Positions 33,922-43,360 of a DNA stretch of 64,000 nucleotides are shown piece by piece (position 1 is the stretch's first letter; the number at the start of each line of letters is the position of its first letter). Where the stretch lies: positions 62,001 through 126,000 of the forward strand of contig JAVBPR010000015.1 of assembly GCA_031549485.1 (NCBI GenBank). Direction: 5' to 3'. The DNA comes from JAVBPR01 sp031549485. Its GTDB lineage: Bacteria > Bacillota > Clostridia > Oscillospirales > Feifaniaceae. The notes beneath the pieces are model-generated. The model did no database searches and had not been told where the DNA came from. It saw only the letters and a program-made list of their open reading frames with translations. Both the position numbers and the translations under genes were made by a program.

Positions 33922-34611
33922 ATGAGTTATAAAATACTGATAATCGAAGATGAAAACCACATCGCGGATATTCTTGTGCACAACCTTACAAAAGAGGGTT
34001 TTAAGGCCGACTGCGCATATGACGGCGAAGCGGGGCTTAAAAAAGCGCTTGAAACAGATTATGACTTGATTCTTCTCGATGTTATGCTTCCGAAACTTGA
34101 CGGCTGGGGAGTGCTTAAAGAGCTGCGAAACGAGAGCTTTGTCCCTGTTATTATGCTGACCGCGAGGGAAGAGGAGCAGGATAAAGTTACCGGGCTCGAT
34201 CTCGGCGCGGATGATTATATTACCAAGCCGTTTAGCATGAAAGAGCTGATTTCGAGAATAAAAGCCCACCTGCGCCGGATAGGTTATGAAAAACCGGTCG
34301 GAAACGAGAAAATTACTTACGGCAGATTTGTCCTTGATGTCACCAAAACTGAGGTTAAAAAAGACGGGGAGGTCATCGACCTCTCAAACAAAGAATTTGC
34401 GCTTCTCACCTTTCTTATTTCGAACCCCGACAAGGTTTATTCGAGGGAGCAGCTTTTGTCCGATGTTTGGCAGTATGATAATTTTTACGGGGATTTGCGC
34501 GCGGTCGACGTAATGGTCCGCCGTATCCGCGAAAAAATGGAAGACAATCCCGCGGAGCCTGAGGTTATTCAGACAAAGCGCGGTCAAGGATATTTTGTGA
34601 ATCAAAAGTAA
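33922..34611 (+). CDS. walR: response regulator WalR (YycF)
   Basis: 229 residues, OmpR/PhoB class. Receiver domain 1-115 with acidic pair in IIEDENH, phospho-acceptor in LILLDVMLPKLDGW (Asp about 53), conserved Thr in MLTAREEE and Lys in YITKPFSMKELISRI. C-terminal winged helix from about 130, with DLSNKEFALLTFLISNPDKVYSR and VMVRRIREKMEDNP and final QTKRGQGYFV. Context (walK, yycH, yycI, walJ, rlmH) identifies it as WalR, the essential regulator of cell-wall turnover in Bacillota. AGGAG precedes ATG 33922. Confidence 0.95.
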   Translation: MSYKILIIEDENHIADILVHNLTKEGFKADCAYDGEAGLKKALETDYDLILLDVMLPKLDGWGVLKELRNESFVPVIMLTAREEEQDKVTGLDLGADDYITKPFSMKELISRIKAHLRRIGYEKPVGNEKITYGRFVLDVTKTEVKKDGEVIDLSNKEFALLTFLISNPDKVYSREQLLSDVWQYDNFYGDLRAVDVMVRRIREKMEDNPAEPEVIQTKRGQGYFVNQK

Positions 34612-34655
34612 AGAAACCGTGTTTTTATTTCAACTTTTGAAAACGGGGGAAGTTT

Positions 34656-36437
34656 ATGACAAAGAGCGTTCAGGCGCGTCTTGTTCTCATAATGGTTATT
34701 TTGATTGTTGCGACCATGATTATCGTCGGAACGGTGCTTGTTAACCGCGTTTCGGGATTTTATAACGACGATTTCGAAAAGCAGGTTTCAACCTTTTTTG
34801 ACGGCGACCTCATAAACGAAATTCAGACGGCGGCGGACGAGAGGAATCCCGAGCAGATAGCAACGGTGCTTGAGGCGCATACCGGCGTTCTCGGCATAGA
34901 TTCATATAGAAATTACTACGTCCTCAGCGCGGAAGGCGAATATTTGGCGGGCTCCAGCACCGTTCTCGGAAATCAGCTTCAAATAAGCGATAATATTATC
35001 CGCGCGATGGCGGGCGAGCGCGGCGGCGAAATCAGCAGCGACGGCGAATTTATGGATTTTGCGCTCCCTATTTCGGTGGAAGACAAGCTCGAATACATCG
35101 TATACATAAAAGATACAAAAGAAGAAATAAGGGACCTAAACTGGGTTCTTATTTCAATTATCGTAGAGACGCTGTTTCTCGGAATGTTCATTGCGGTCGC
35201 GCTTTCGTTCTTACTTGCCAGAACGATAACAAACCCGATTGAAAATATAACAAGCGGCGCGGCGAAGATTGCGGGCGGAGACCTTTCGGTCAAGCTGAAG
35301 GTCGGTTCAAAAGACGAGATAGGTACTCTAAGCGAAACCTTTAACGTCATGGCAGGTCAGCTGAAAAATAACCTCGAGGAAATAGAGGGCGAGCGAAATA
35401 AGCTCCGCACAATATTCCTTTATTTGACCGACGGCGTTGCGGCTTTTGACCGCGACGGTATTCTCGTAACCCAGAACCGCGCGGCGGAGGAGATGCTCGG
35501 CGGCAGGTGGGCAGAGGGCGAAAGCTCATATTCAGAGGTGTTTGCCGGTGCGGGAATAAGCGATACTTTTGAAAAGGCGAGAACCCTTCAAGGCAATAAA
35601 TATATTATCGCGGAGCAGAGGATAGGCGACAAGGATTTCAGATTTCATATCGCGCCTTTTAAGCTCGGCGACGAAAAAAGCAGCGACACCACAGGCGGTG
35701 TTATCGTTGTTATAAACGATATTACCGAGCAGCAGAGGCTCGAGCAGTCGCGGCGCGAATTTATCGCGAATGTCTCGCACGAGCTTCGCACGCCGCTTAC
35801 AAATATAAAAAGCTACAGCGAAACGGTGCTTGAGGACGAGGATATCGACCGTCCGACCACCGAAAAATTCCTTAAAATCGTCGTCGGCGAGAGCGACAGG
35901 ATGATTCGAATCGTTAAAGACCTTATGTCTCTTTCGCGTCTTGACAACAACAAGGTCGACTTTAAATTCGAGCCTTACAGCATGCCGGAACTTATCGAAA
36001 AGACAAAAGCGGCGATGACAATCGAGGCGCAAAAAAGAAATCAAACGCTCACCTCTTCGGTTGACGACAAACTTGTGACGGTCATCGGCGACCGGGAGAA
36101 AATCGAGCAGGTTCTTATTAATATCGTTTCAAACGCGATAAAATACACGCCGGACGGCGGCAGGGTGGATATCGACGCGGCGCTCCACAGAGGAAGCGCG
36201 TATATCAAAGTTTCGGATACCGGCGTCGGCATCCCGAAAAAAGATATTACAAAAGTTTTCGAAAGATTTTATAGGGTTGACAAGGCGAGAAGCCGCGAGA
36301 TGGGCGGAACCGGCCTCGGGCTTGCCATAGCGAAGGAAATCGTCGAAGCGCATAAGGGCAGAATAGCGATAACAAGCAGGATAAACGAGGGCACAGAGGT
36401 AATAATCCAGCTTCCGGTCGACCCGCGGGAATCATGA
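34656..36437 (+). CDS. walK: sensor histidine kinase WalK (YycG)
   Basis: 593 residues with the full WalK layout: TM1 at 9-28, extracellular sensor to about 160, TM2 at about 165-188 (VLISIIVETLFLGMFIAVALS), HAMP at about 190-242, a PAS domain at about 255-365, HisKA with phospho-acceptor His in NVSHELRTPLTNIKSYSETV (about 372), and HATPase with N box NIVSNAIKYTPDGG, G1 DTGVGIPKKD and G2 GGTGLGLAIAKEIV. It phosphorylates WalR in response to wall state; YycH and YycI modulate it through the membrane. Confidence 0.95.
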   Translation: MTKSVQARLVLIMVILIVATMIIVGTVLVNRVSGFYNDDFEKQVSTFFDGDLINEIQTAADERNPEQIATVLEAHTGVLGIDSYRNYYVLSAEGEYLAGSSTVLGNQLQISDNIIRAMAGERGGEISSDGEFMDFALPISVEDKLEYIVYIKDTKEEIRDLNWVLISIIVETLFLGMFIAVALSFLLARTITNPIENITSGAAKIAGGDLSVKLKVGSKDEIGTLSETFNVMAGQLKNNLEEIEGERNKLRTIFLYLTDGVAAFDRDGILVTQNRAAEEMLGGRWAEGESSYSEVFAGAGISDTFEKARTLQGNKYIIAEQRIGDKDFRFHIAPFKLGDEKSSDTTGGVIVVINDITEQQRLEQSRREFIANVSHELRTPLTNIKSYSETVLEDEDIDRPTTEKFLKIVVGESDRMIRIVKDLMSLSRLDNNKVDFKFEPYSMPELIEKTKAAMTIEAQKRNQTLTSSVDDKLVTVIGDREKIEQVLINIVSNAIKYTPDGGRVDIDAALHRGSAYIKVSDTGVGIPKKDITKVFERFYRVDKARSREMGGTGLGLAIAKEIVEAHKGRIAITSRINEGTEVIIQLPVDPRES

Positions 36438-36463
36438 TTAAGCGATAAAAAGAGGGCTTCGTT

Positions 36464-37849
36464 TTGCGAGAATTTTTGAAAACCATATTGCTTATACTAC
36501 TCATCCTGTCAATTTTCATGATGATTAGCCAGCTATGGCTTTTTGACAATTTGGATATGACCGAAGATGATTTTCTCACTTCGGTTCAAATGGCGCTAAA
36601 CTCGCTCGGGGTGCCCGGGTTTAATCCGAATCTGAACAAAACCGATGTCGAAAATCCCGGCAGCTCGGACGACAGCTTCGATAAGCCGACCGCGATAACC
36701 TATTTTGGGGATACTGTGCGCTCTACCGCATATGACGGTGCCGTCACGATAAATTTTTATAAAAAAATAAAGCTCGCGCTTTTTTCAAAACTGGGTTCTG
36801 CCTTTGAGGAAACCGATTTTGCAAGCTACGCGGCGGCAATCGAAAACGGCGAGGGAGTAATATATGATTACGGCAGAGAAATAAGCCTTAAGCTGCTGCT
36901 ATCGATGTCCGAAGTTACGGGCGAAAATATAAAATTCCGATATATCGTTCAAACGCCCGACCGCATTTTTCTTAAGAGCGATAAAGTTTACAGCGCGCAG
37001 GTGACGACCGATTTTGCCGAGATGAAAAGCGTTTTCGAAAGCGACGCGGCGCTTATGCCGGTCGCCATATACGGTCGCGCAAAAAGCATGGTGCAATACT
37101 CGAATTTAAACGATGTGCGGCAGTCGCAAAAACTTGAGCCGGCGTCGATTTTCCCTTCCGAAAAAGGGCGCGCGCTGCCGGTTCTTTATAACAGCAATTC
37201 TATTTACAACGACCAAAACGGCTTTTCAAACAAGGGACTAAGTAGCGTGCTTAATGCGTTTATGTACAGCGGAGGCGCGGTCAAAAGATATACCGAAAAA
37301 AACGGAACGGCTGTTTACGTTAAAAACTACAGCAACATAAAAATTGGCACATCAGGCCAGCTTAGTTTTAAGGCTTCAAAGGTTGAGGACGGGATTCCTG
37401 TAGGAAGCCTTATAAATAAATCGGAGAGCGAATATTATACGCTGACCGACGTCATATATGCCGCTAATACTCTTTTTAGAAATATCGGAACCGACGTACT
37501 TGGCGGCTCAGCCGAGCTTCGTTTTTACCAGGCGTATTTCGACGGCGAAACAGGCTCGCTGGTTGTCGAATATGATTTTGTCGTAAACGGGCTTAAAGTG
37601 GAAATTGATACGCCGGCAGCTTCTATCCGCTATAAAGACGGATATATTACCGAGGCAAGGGCCGCTCTTCGAAATTTTTCGTTCAGCGGAACATATTTTT
37701 TCCCGCTTGACATCGTAAAGGTCGCAGAGCTTATAATGCTTGAAAATAAAACGGCGACCGATATCGCCATATGTTACTCGCCAAAAGCGGCGGGCGAGTT
37801 CACCCCGCCCGCGTATGTGCAGAAAGTGAGGGCGGAAGATGGAATTTAA
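36464..37849 (+). CDS. yycH: WalK-modulating membrane protein YycH
   Basis: 461 residues starting at TTG 36464 behind AGAGGG. A single N-terminal TM helix (TILLILLILSIFMMISQLWLF) and a large outside domain, as in YycH proteins that regulate WalK activity with YycI. Primary-sequence similarity in this family is low, so the call leans on gene order between walK and yycI and on the topology. It overlaps yycI by 11 bases. Confidence 0.8.
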   Translation: MREFLKTILLILLILSIFMMISQLWLFDNLDMTEDDFLTSVQMALNSLGVPGFNPNLNKTDVENPGSSDDSFDKPTAITYFGDTVRSTAYDGAVTINFYKKIKLALFSKLGSAFEETDFASYAAAIENGEGVIYDYGREISLKLLLSMSEVTGENIKFRYIVQTPDRIFLKSDKVYSAQVTTDFAEMKSVFESDAALMPVAIYGRAKSMVQYSNLNDVRQSQKLEPASIFPSEKGRALPVLYNSNSIYNDQNGFSNKGLSSVLNAFMYSGGAVKRYTEKNGTAVYVKNYSNIKIGTSGQLSFKASKVEDGIPVGSLINKSESEYYTLTDVIYAANTLFRNIGTDVLGGSAELRFYQAYFDGETGSLVVEYDFVVNGLKVEIDTPAASIRYKDGYITEARAALRNFSFSGTYFFPLDIVKVAELIMLENKTATDIAICYSPKAAGEFTPPAYVQKVRAEDGI

Positions 37850-38651
37850 CAAGGTAAAGACAACTCTCATCATCGTTCTGCTTGCGGTCAACCTGTTTTT
37901 GGCGGCAATGCTTAGGATTGACTATCAAAGAGAAAATGTGATAAGCGGAAACCTTGAAAAAACGGCATATTCGCTTCTAAAAAGCAGGGGAGTGGAGATT
38001 GTGCCCGGCGCCGGAGGCACGGCAAAACACCGCCTTAATATTTACACGGCCGCGCTGACTCGCGAAAACGGCAAGGCTTTTGCCGAAGATATTTTGGGAT
38101 TACCAAGCGGAACCGAAGAAATAGCGGACGGCACGAAATATTTGTGTGCCGGAGGATATTTATCGGTTTTCGGAACAAACTCGATTGAGGCCGCTTTAGA
38201 GGAAAAATATTCAAAAGTAAGCGAGAGGAAAATTGCAAAATCCCTCGCAGAAGCGGCGGGCCTGCAAAAGGAAGATGTTGTTTTCTTTAAAAACACCGAT
38301 TTCGGGAATACTGGTACTGTGGAGTTTTTCTTTTATTTCGGCGGCATTCGGGTTGACGGATATAAGGTGACGGCGACATACAAAAACGGCTATTTAACAG
38401 GTGTTAGCGGCAATTTTCCGTCTTTTTCAAATTTGAGCAAGGAAACCCAGTATTCGGCGGATGTCCTGACGGCGCTTTTTAACCTTGCCGATTATATTGA
38501 CGGCAACGTTTTGATAAATCACTCGGAAGTCGTGTATATCGCGAAATTTTCTGAATGGGAAACGATAGAATATGTTCCCGCATATAAATTCAAGACCGCC
38601 GATTCGGCGTTTTTGGTATATTTTAACGGCGGAGTTGAAAAAATCTTTTGA
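37839..38651 (+). CDS. yycI: WalK-modulating membrane protein YycI
   Basis: 270 residues. N-terminal TM helix right at the start (NKVKTTLIIVLLAVNLFLAAML), typical of YycI (VKTxLIxxLLxxNxFL), then an outside domain of strand-rich repeats ending YVPAYKFKTADSAFLVYFNGGVEKIF, the usual YycI/YycH-type C-terminal fold. Overlaps yycH by 11 bases, implying coupled translation and a heterodimer. Assigned by position and the N-terminal signature. Confidence 0.83.
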   Translation: MEFNKVKTTLIIVLLAVNLFLAAMLRIDYQRENVISGNLEKTAYSLLKSRGVEIVPGAGGTAKHRLNIYTAALTRENGKAFAEDILGLPSGTEEIADGTKYLCAGGYLSVFGTNSIEAALEEKYSKVSERKIAKSLAEAAGLQKEDVVFFKNTDFGNTGTVEFFFYFGGIRVDGYKVTATYKNGYLTGVSGNFPSFSNLSKETQYSADVLTALFNLADYIDGNVLINHSEVVYIAKFSEWETIEYVPAYKFKTADSAFLVYFNGGVEKIF

Positions 38652-38735
38652 TTTTTACTATATATTGTTATAAAATATATCTAATGGTTAAAAAACTGCG
38701 AAATCTGTCGATTAACTAAAAGGGAGTACGACTTT

Positions 38736-40028
38736 TTGGAAAAATACATGATAAGCGGCGGGAAACCTTTAAACGGTAAAATTACAATAAGCGGCGCGAA
38801 AAACGCGGCTGTCGCCATTGTTCCGGCGGCAATCCTCGTCGACGGCGTCTGCAGGATAGAAAATGTTCCGGATATAAAAGACGTTAATCATATTATCGAG
38901 ATGCTCTATAAAATGGGCGCTTCGATTAAAATGATTAATAAAAACACGTTCGAATTCGACTGTTCGCGGCTCCGCTCGATTTGCCCGCCGAGCGAGATGG
39001 CGCGAAGCATGCGCGCGTCTTATTATTTTGTCGGCGCGCTTCTCGGCCGCTTCAAAGAGGCGATGGTCGATATGCCGGGCGGATGCGATTTCGGTGTGCG
39101 CCCGATTGATCAGCACGTCAAAGGCTTCGAGGGGCTCGGCGCGCATGTAAAGCTCGAAAATTCGCTTATCCACGCGGTGGCGGATAAACTTGTCGGAAAC
39201 ACAATATATCTTGACTTTGTTTCGGTCGGCGCTACGATAAACGTAATGCTCGCGGCGGTTTTGGCCGAGGGCGTCACCGTTATCGAAAATCCCGCAAAAG
39301 AGCCTCACGTCGTCGATGTGGCAAACTTCCTAAACTCGATGGGTGCGGATATTAAAGGCGCCGGGACCGATGTTATAAAAATCCGCGGTGTTGCGAAACT
39401 TCACGGCGGAACATATTCGATTATCCCCGACCAGATCGAAGCCGGAACATATATGGTTCTCGCCGCTACGGTTGGCGGAGAAGTTACTATCGAAAATATT
39501 ATTCCGAAACATATGGAATCGATAAGCGCTAAACTTGTGGAAAGCGGCGTCGATGTTATCGAAAATGACGATAGCTTAATAATAAAAAGAGATCCCGCGA
39601 AAAAACTTTCGAAAATCAATGTTAAAACAATGCCGTATCCCGGCTATCCGACAGATATGCAGCCGCAGATTGCGGTTATGCTCGCGACAGCCAAGGGCAC
39701 AAGCCTTGTGACCGAAAGCGTTTGGGACAACCGGTATAAATATATCGACGAGCTAAAGCGCATGGGCGCGGCGGTTCAGGTTGACGGGCGCGTAGCGGTT
39801 ATCGAAGGGGTTGAAAAGCTCACCCCCGCAATTGTAAAATCCTGCGACCTGCGCGCGGGCGCGGCGATGGTAATTGCCGCTCTTTCGGCGGACGGGCAGA
39901 GCGAGGTTGAGGATATCTATCACATCGAGCGCGGCTATGAAAATATAGTTGAAAAGCTGAGGGCGGTCGGTGCGGATATCAAGAAAATAACAATTCCCGA
40001 CGCGGTTTTGTTAAAAGAAGCAAATTAA
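38736..40028 (+). CDS. murA: UDP-N-acetylglucosamine 1-carboxyvinyltransferase
   Basis: First committed step of peptidoglycan synthesis: transfer of enolpyruvate from PEP to UDP-GlcNAc. 430 residues, TTG start at 38736 behind AAGGGAG. N-terminal GGKPLNGKITISGAKNAA with the conserved Lys22-Asn23, RASYYFVGALLGRF, and PGGCDFGVRPIDQH with the active-site Cys117 (the fosfomycin target) retained. Later DMQPQIAVMLATAKG and RYKYIDELKRMGA fit MurA. Lying inside the wal cluster between yycI and walJ, it ties wall precursor supply to wall-turnover control. Confidence 0.95.
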   Translation: MEKYMISGGKPLNGKITISGAKNAAVAIVPAAILVDGVCRIENVPDIKDVNHIIEMLYKMGASIKMINKNTFEFDCSRLRSICPPSEMARSMRASYYFVGALLGRFKEAMVDMPGGCDFGVRPIDQHVKGFEGLGAHVKLENSLIHAVADKLVGNTIYLDFVSVGATINVMLAAVLAEGVTVIENPAKEPHVVDVANFLNSMGADIKGAGTDVIKIRGVAKLHGGTYSIIPDQIEAGTYMVLAATVGGEVTIENIIPKHMESISAKLVESGVDVIENDDSLIIKRDPAKKLSKINVKTMPYPGYPTDMQPQIAVMLATAKGTSLVTESVWDNRYKYIDELKRMGAAVQVDGRVAVIEGVEKLTPAIVKSCDLRAGAAMVIAALSADGQSEVEDIYHIERGYENIVEKLRAVGADIKKITIPDAVLLKEAN

Positions 40029-40049
40029 AATCCGGCTATAAGCCGTTTT

Positions 40050-40078
40050 AAAGGCTTGCGCTATCGCAAGCCTTTTAT
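40050..40078 (+). terminator. rho-independent terminator after murA
   Basis: AAGGCTTGCG, loop CTAT, CGCAAGCCTTTTATT. It splits the cluster into walR-murA and walJ-rlmH parts. Confidence 0.85.
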
Positions 40079-40102
40079 TATAAAGAAAAGCGGTAGGGGA
40101 AA

Positions 40103-40885
40103 ATGAAAATCTGCACCTTGGTTTCGGGCAGCAGCGGAAACTGCATATATATCGAAAGCGAAAAAACCCGCGTTTTAATCGACGCGGGCATTTCTGCGCG
40201 GCAAATCGAAGCGCAGCTTTCGAAAATTGGGACTTCGCTTAAAGAAATCGACGCGGTTTTGATAACGCACGAGCATATCGATCATATTAGGGGAATTCCG
40301 ACCATAGCATCACGTCACGGGATGCCGATTTTGGGTTGCCGCGATGTAATGACCGCGCTTTCCTATAAAGCCGCCGATATTCTGCCCGACAGGTTTGCGG
40401 CATTTGATTTGCCCGATTTCTCGGTCGGGGATTTGTGTTTTTCGGCTTTTGACGTTCCGCACGACAGCGCGGGCTGCGTCGGCTATGTTGTGGAGTGCGG
40501 CGAAAGCAAAATAGCAATAGTTACCGACATCGGGCATATAAGCGAGAATACATACGAAAAAATAAAGGGCGCGACCTGCGTGGTGATTGAGAGCAATTAC
40601 GATGAAATGCTTCTGCGGACAGGCAGATATCCCGCGATTTTGAAAAAGAGGGTGGCGTCAGGCCACGGCCATCTTTCGAACCGAAATTGCGCCGAAACTG
40701 TCGCAAGGCTTGCAAAAGACGGGACAAAACATTTTATTCTGTTTCATCTTTCGGAAAATAATAACACGCCGGCTCTCGCGCTTTCCGCCGTCTGCGGCGG
40801 ACTCACGGCGGCGGGATTTTCGGCGGGCGAAGTTACTGTAAATGTCGCGCCGCGATACGATATTTCCGGAGTGTTCGGAGTATGA
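40103..40885 (+). CDS. walJ: metallo-beta-lactamase-fold protein WalJ (YycJ)
   Basis: 260 residues. N-terminal KICTLVSGSSGNCIYIES, then metal-binding THEHIDHIRGI (HxHxDH), DVPHDSAGCVGYVV and SGHGHLSN, as in YycJ/WalJ. The family is a predicted exonuclease linked to mismatch repair and to coordination of division with replication in Bacillota. RBS GGTAGGGG before ATG 40103. It overlaps rlmH by four bases (ATGA). Confidence 0.92.
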   Translation: MKICTLVSGSSGNCIYIESEKTRVLIDAGISARQIEAQLSKIGTSLKEIDAVLITHEHIDHIRGIPTIASRHGMPILGCRDVMTALSYKAADILPDRFAAFDLPDFSVGDLCFSAFDVPHDSAGCVGYVVECGESKIAIVTDIGHISENTYEKIKGATCVVIESNYDEMLLRTGRYPAILKKRVASGHGHLSNRNCAETVARLAKDGTKHFILFHLSENNNTPALALSAVCGGLTAAGFSAGEVTVNVAPRYDISGVFGV

Positions 40886-41310
40886 AAATAAATATAATCG
40901 CGGTCGGCACGATTAAGGAAAATTTTTTAAAAGACGGTATCACCGAATACGCAAAAAGGATGCGCGATTTTAAAATTACCGAAATCGACGAGGGGAAAAA
41001 CATAGCCGAAGAGGGAAAAAGAATTCTAAGCAAAATCCCGAAAAAATCTTATGTGATCGCCCTTTGCGTGGAGGGGAAGAAGCACAGCTCGCAAGAATTC
41101 GCCGAAATTCTAAAGTCGGGGGCGGAAAAAGGGGAAATCTGCTTTATAATCGGCGGCTCGGACGGGTTATCGGACGAGGTCAAAGAGGCGGCAAATCTGC
41201 GGATTTCCTTTTCGGATATGACCTTTCCGCATCAGCTTATGCGGCTGATTCTTTCGGAGCAGATTTACAGGGCGCAAAATATTTTGGCAGGCGGAAAATA
41301 TCATAAATAA
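40882..41310 (+). CDS. rlmH: 23S rRNA pseudouridine-1915 N3-methyltransferase RlmH
   Basis: 142 residues, about 15 fewer than the usual 155-160 because of a shorter middle. SPOUT (knotted) methyltransferase acting on assembled 70S ribosomes. Motifs: MKINIIAVGTIKE, the SAM-binding FIIGGSDGLSDEV, and the conserved C-terminus FPHQLMRLILSEQIYRAQNI with final YHK. Last gene of the wal cluster, as in Bacillus and Staphylococcus. Confidence 0.95.
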   Translation: MKINIIAVGTIKENFLKDGITEYAKRMRDFKITEIDEGKNIAEEGKRILSKIPKKSYVIALCVEGKKHSSQEFAEILKSGAEKGEICFIIGGSDGLSDEVKEAANLRISFSDMTFPHQLMRLILSEQIYRAQNILAGGKYHK

Positions 41311-41311
41311 T

Positions 41312-41343
41312 AAAAAGCTCCGGAAGATTCCGGAGCTTTTGTT
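41312..41343. terminator. bidirectional rho-independent terminator
   Basis: AAAAAGCTCCGG, loop, CCGGAGCTTTTGTT between convergent rlmH and the isomerase gene. Confidence 0.85.
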
Positions 41344-41365
41344 ATCGGGGGAACCCGAATAAATA

Positions 41366-42127
41366 TCAGTTTTTATTCCAAAGATTCCGGAAATAATCGG
41401 GGAACATCGCAAAAACAATGCCCGAATCCTCAAGGTCGCGATTCCAGCGGAGCATCCATTCAAGCGAAATATATCCGCCGTATCCGCGCTCTTTCAGCAG
41501 CGAAACAAGCAAAGCGGCGGGAAGGTCGCCCTCGCCGGGAACCTTGCCGAAAATATCGCCGTCTTTGATTATCGAATCCTTGTAATGGATATGGCGGATA
41601 TAGTCGCCGATATTCGATAAAGTCTGCTCGTAAGATTCTTCCGCGCCGCGGTGGGTATGATGGATATCCCACAAAACCCCGACATTATCAAAACGCGAGA
41701 CGAGCGCGCGCATTTTCGCGCTGTCTGCATAGTCCCATTTGGTTTCCAAAAGGATGGTCGTTTCGCCGCTTTTTCCGGAAAGGATGCCGAGATTCTCGAT
41801 GATTTTCTGCTCGTCGCCATGGGCGTACATACGAATATATTTGCAGGAAAGTATTTTTGCCAGGGCGAGATATTCCTCGGCGGATTTAATGCAGTCGTCG
41901 CCAAGGCGTAAAGCGGTATCGAGAATCGGGATTTCGATATTTGCTTTTTTGAGTTTTTCAATAGTCAGTGCGAGTTCCGACTCTTTGAAAATCGGCATAT
42001 TAGGGGCGAAAACCTCGCCTTCAATTCCGCGAATCTCAATTCCGTCGTATCCGGAATCGCAGGCGAGCGAGAGAATCTCGCGGAACTCGAGATCCGGGCA
42101 GCCGACGGTGGAAAAACAAAGTTTCAT
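41366..42127 (-). CDS. sugar phosphate isomerase/epimerase-like TIM-barrel protein
   Basis: 253 residues of the AP-endonuclease-2/xylose-isomerase-like superfamily (PF01261). Strand-end motifs: YDGIEIRG, ILETKWDYADS-type LLETKWD, VGVLWDIHHTHRG (metal His), HIHYKDS and GYISLEWM near the end. These fit divalent-metal hydroxypyruvate-isomerase or sugar epimerase relatives; the actual substrate is unknown. It overlaps trmB by four bases and is the last gene of an mscL-trmB-isomerase operon. Confidence 0.85.
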   Translation of the reverse strand: MKLCFSTVGCPDLEFREILSLACDSGYDGIEIRGIEGEVFAPNMPIFKESELALTIEKLKKANIEIPILDTALRLGDDCIKSAEEYLALAKILSCKYIRMYAHGDEQKIIENLGILSGKSGETTILLETKWDYADSAKMRALVSRFDNVGVLWDIHHTHRGAEESYEQTLSNIGDYIRHIHYKDSIIKDGDIFGKVPGEGDLPAALLVSLLKERGYGGYISLEWMLRWNRDLEDSGIVFAMFPDYFRNLWNKN

Positions 42128-42777
42128 GAGGCGTCTCCTTTCTTGGCTATCAAACGGTTTATTTTAAATCCTTTGGCGGAAAATGCCGCCTCGTATTCGG
42201 TAACGATATTGTCGGGATCATTTTCCGCGTGCAAATCGCGGCTTTCGGATATTTTTTCAAGCCCAGCCGCGTCAAATTCGGGAAGCGAAAACAAAAAGAG
42301 CGGCAGATTGTCGGTTTTAAACCATATTTCGCCGCCCGGCTTCAGAAGTTTTTTGAAAGAAAGCAGAAAATCGCGGTAGGTAAGCCGCCTTTTATAGTGT
42401 TTCCTCTTGTGCCAGGGATCACAGAAGTTGATAAAAATCCGGTCGATTTCGCCCTCGGCGAACATCTCGGGAAGGTCTTTTGCGTCGCCGCAAACATATC
42501 GGAGATTCGGCAGCGGCGCTGTGTTTGCATTTTCGAGCGCGGTAAGTAAAACGTCCTGGATTTTTTCAAGCGCAATAAAGCAAACATCAGGATTGCGCGC
42601 CGCAAAATTATAGGCGAATTTTCCTTTTCCGCAACCGATTTCGAGGTAAAGCGGAGCATCGGCGGAAAAGCCGAGCTTTTCCCTCCAGTTATTTTTATAT
42701 TCATTGGGGCACGAAATATGCGCGGCAAAAGCAGCTTCGAACCGCTCCTGACCGTGTTTTTTCTTTCTCGGGCGCAA
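42124..42777 (-). CDS. trmB: tRNA (guanine-N7-)-methyltransferase
   Basis: Makes m7G46 in tRNA variable loops. 217 residues: N-terminal basic MRPRKKKHG, SAM-binding YLEIGCGKGKFAYNFAARNP, IALEK, ICGDAKDLP-type YVCGDAKDL, and FINFCDPWHKRKHYKRRLTY, which is the hallmark DPWpKxRHxKRR motif, followed by GGEIWFKTDN. Four bases follow the mscL stop. Good match throughout. Confidence 0.96.
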   Translation of the reverse strand: MRPRKKKHGQERFEAAFAAHISCPNEYKNNWREKLGFSADAPLYLEIGCGKGKFAYNFAARNPDVCFIALEKIQDVLLTALENANTAPLPNLRYVCGDAKDLPEMFAEGEIDRIFINFCDPWHKRKHYKRRLTYRDFLLSFKKLLKPGGEIWFKTDNLPLFLFSLPEFDAAGLEKISESRDLHAENDPDNIVTEYEAAFSAKGFKINRLIAKKGDAS

Positions 42778-42781
42778 ATTT

Positions 42782-43189
42782 TTAGTCCTCGCTTTTCTTT
42801 AAAGCGTCGCGTATTTCGGTAAGAAGCTCTTCGGTCTTTGTGAGAGCTACAGCTTCTTCGGTCGGTTCTTCTTTTTTCCTTAGCTTTGAAGAAAGTTTAA
42901 CAAAAAGAAATATGCAAAATGCGATAATGATGAAATCAATAGTTGTCTGAATAAAATTGCCGTAAGCGAGCACGGTTGCGGGGTGGGTGGCTGTTTCGGG
43001 ACGAATCACCCATTTCAAAGCCGCGAGATTAAATCCTCCGATAAGAAAAGACAAAAGCGGCATCAAAATATCATTGACGATACTCGTTACAATTTTGCCG
43101 AACGCACCGCCGATGATAACGCCGACCGCCATGTCGATTACATTTCCGCGCATGGCAAAAGCCTTGAAATCGCTGAAAAACTTTTTCAT
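42782..43189 (-). CDS. mscL: large-conductance mechanosensitive channel MscL
   Basis: 135 residues from the ATG at 43189, chosen for GGGGGAG upstream; the longer open frame to 43252 lacks support. Typical MscL: cytoplasmic N-helix KKFFSDFKAFAMRGNVIDMAVGVIIGGAFGKIVTSIVND (pore helix TM1), an outside loop, TM2 (TTIDFIIIAFCIFLFVKLSSKL) and a C-terminal amphipathic helix bundle TEELLTEIRDALKK. It opens under membrane tension to release osmolytes. Confidence 0.96.
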   Translation of the reverse strand: MKKFFSDFKAFAMRGNVIDMAVGVIIGGAFGKIVTSIVNDILMPLLSFLIGGFNLAALKWVIRPETATHPATVLAYGNFIQTTIDFIIIAFCIFLFVKLSSKLRKKEEPTEEAVALTKTEELLTEIRDALKKSED

Positions 43190-43314
43190 AACTCCCCCAA
43201 AAAATATCTTTTTATTTGCTATAATTATATAATATTTCGCCGCGCCTTTCAAGAAAGAAGAAAGTCAAAAGCGTTTTGAAATTATGAAAAATTTTCTGCG
43301 GCAAAAACACCCTC

Positions 43315-43343
43315 TTGCAAAAGCAAAATTTTTATGCTAATCT
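43315..43343 (+). promoter_or_regulatory. promoter upstream of the tRNA-Ala(GGC) locus
   Basis: TTGCAA (43315-43320), 17-base spacer, TAATCT (43338-43343). It sits at normal distance from the broken copy at 43361 and about 118 bases from the intact tRNA. Confidence 0.55.
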
Positions 43344-43360
43344 GTATTAGTCGAAAATAT

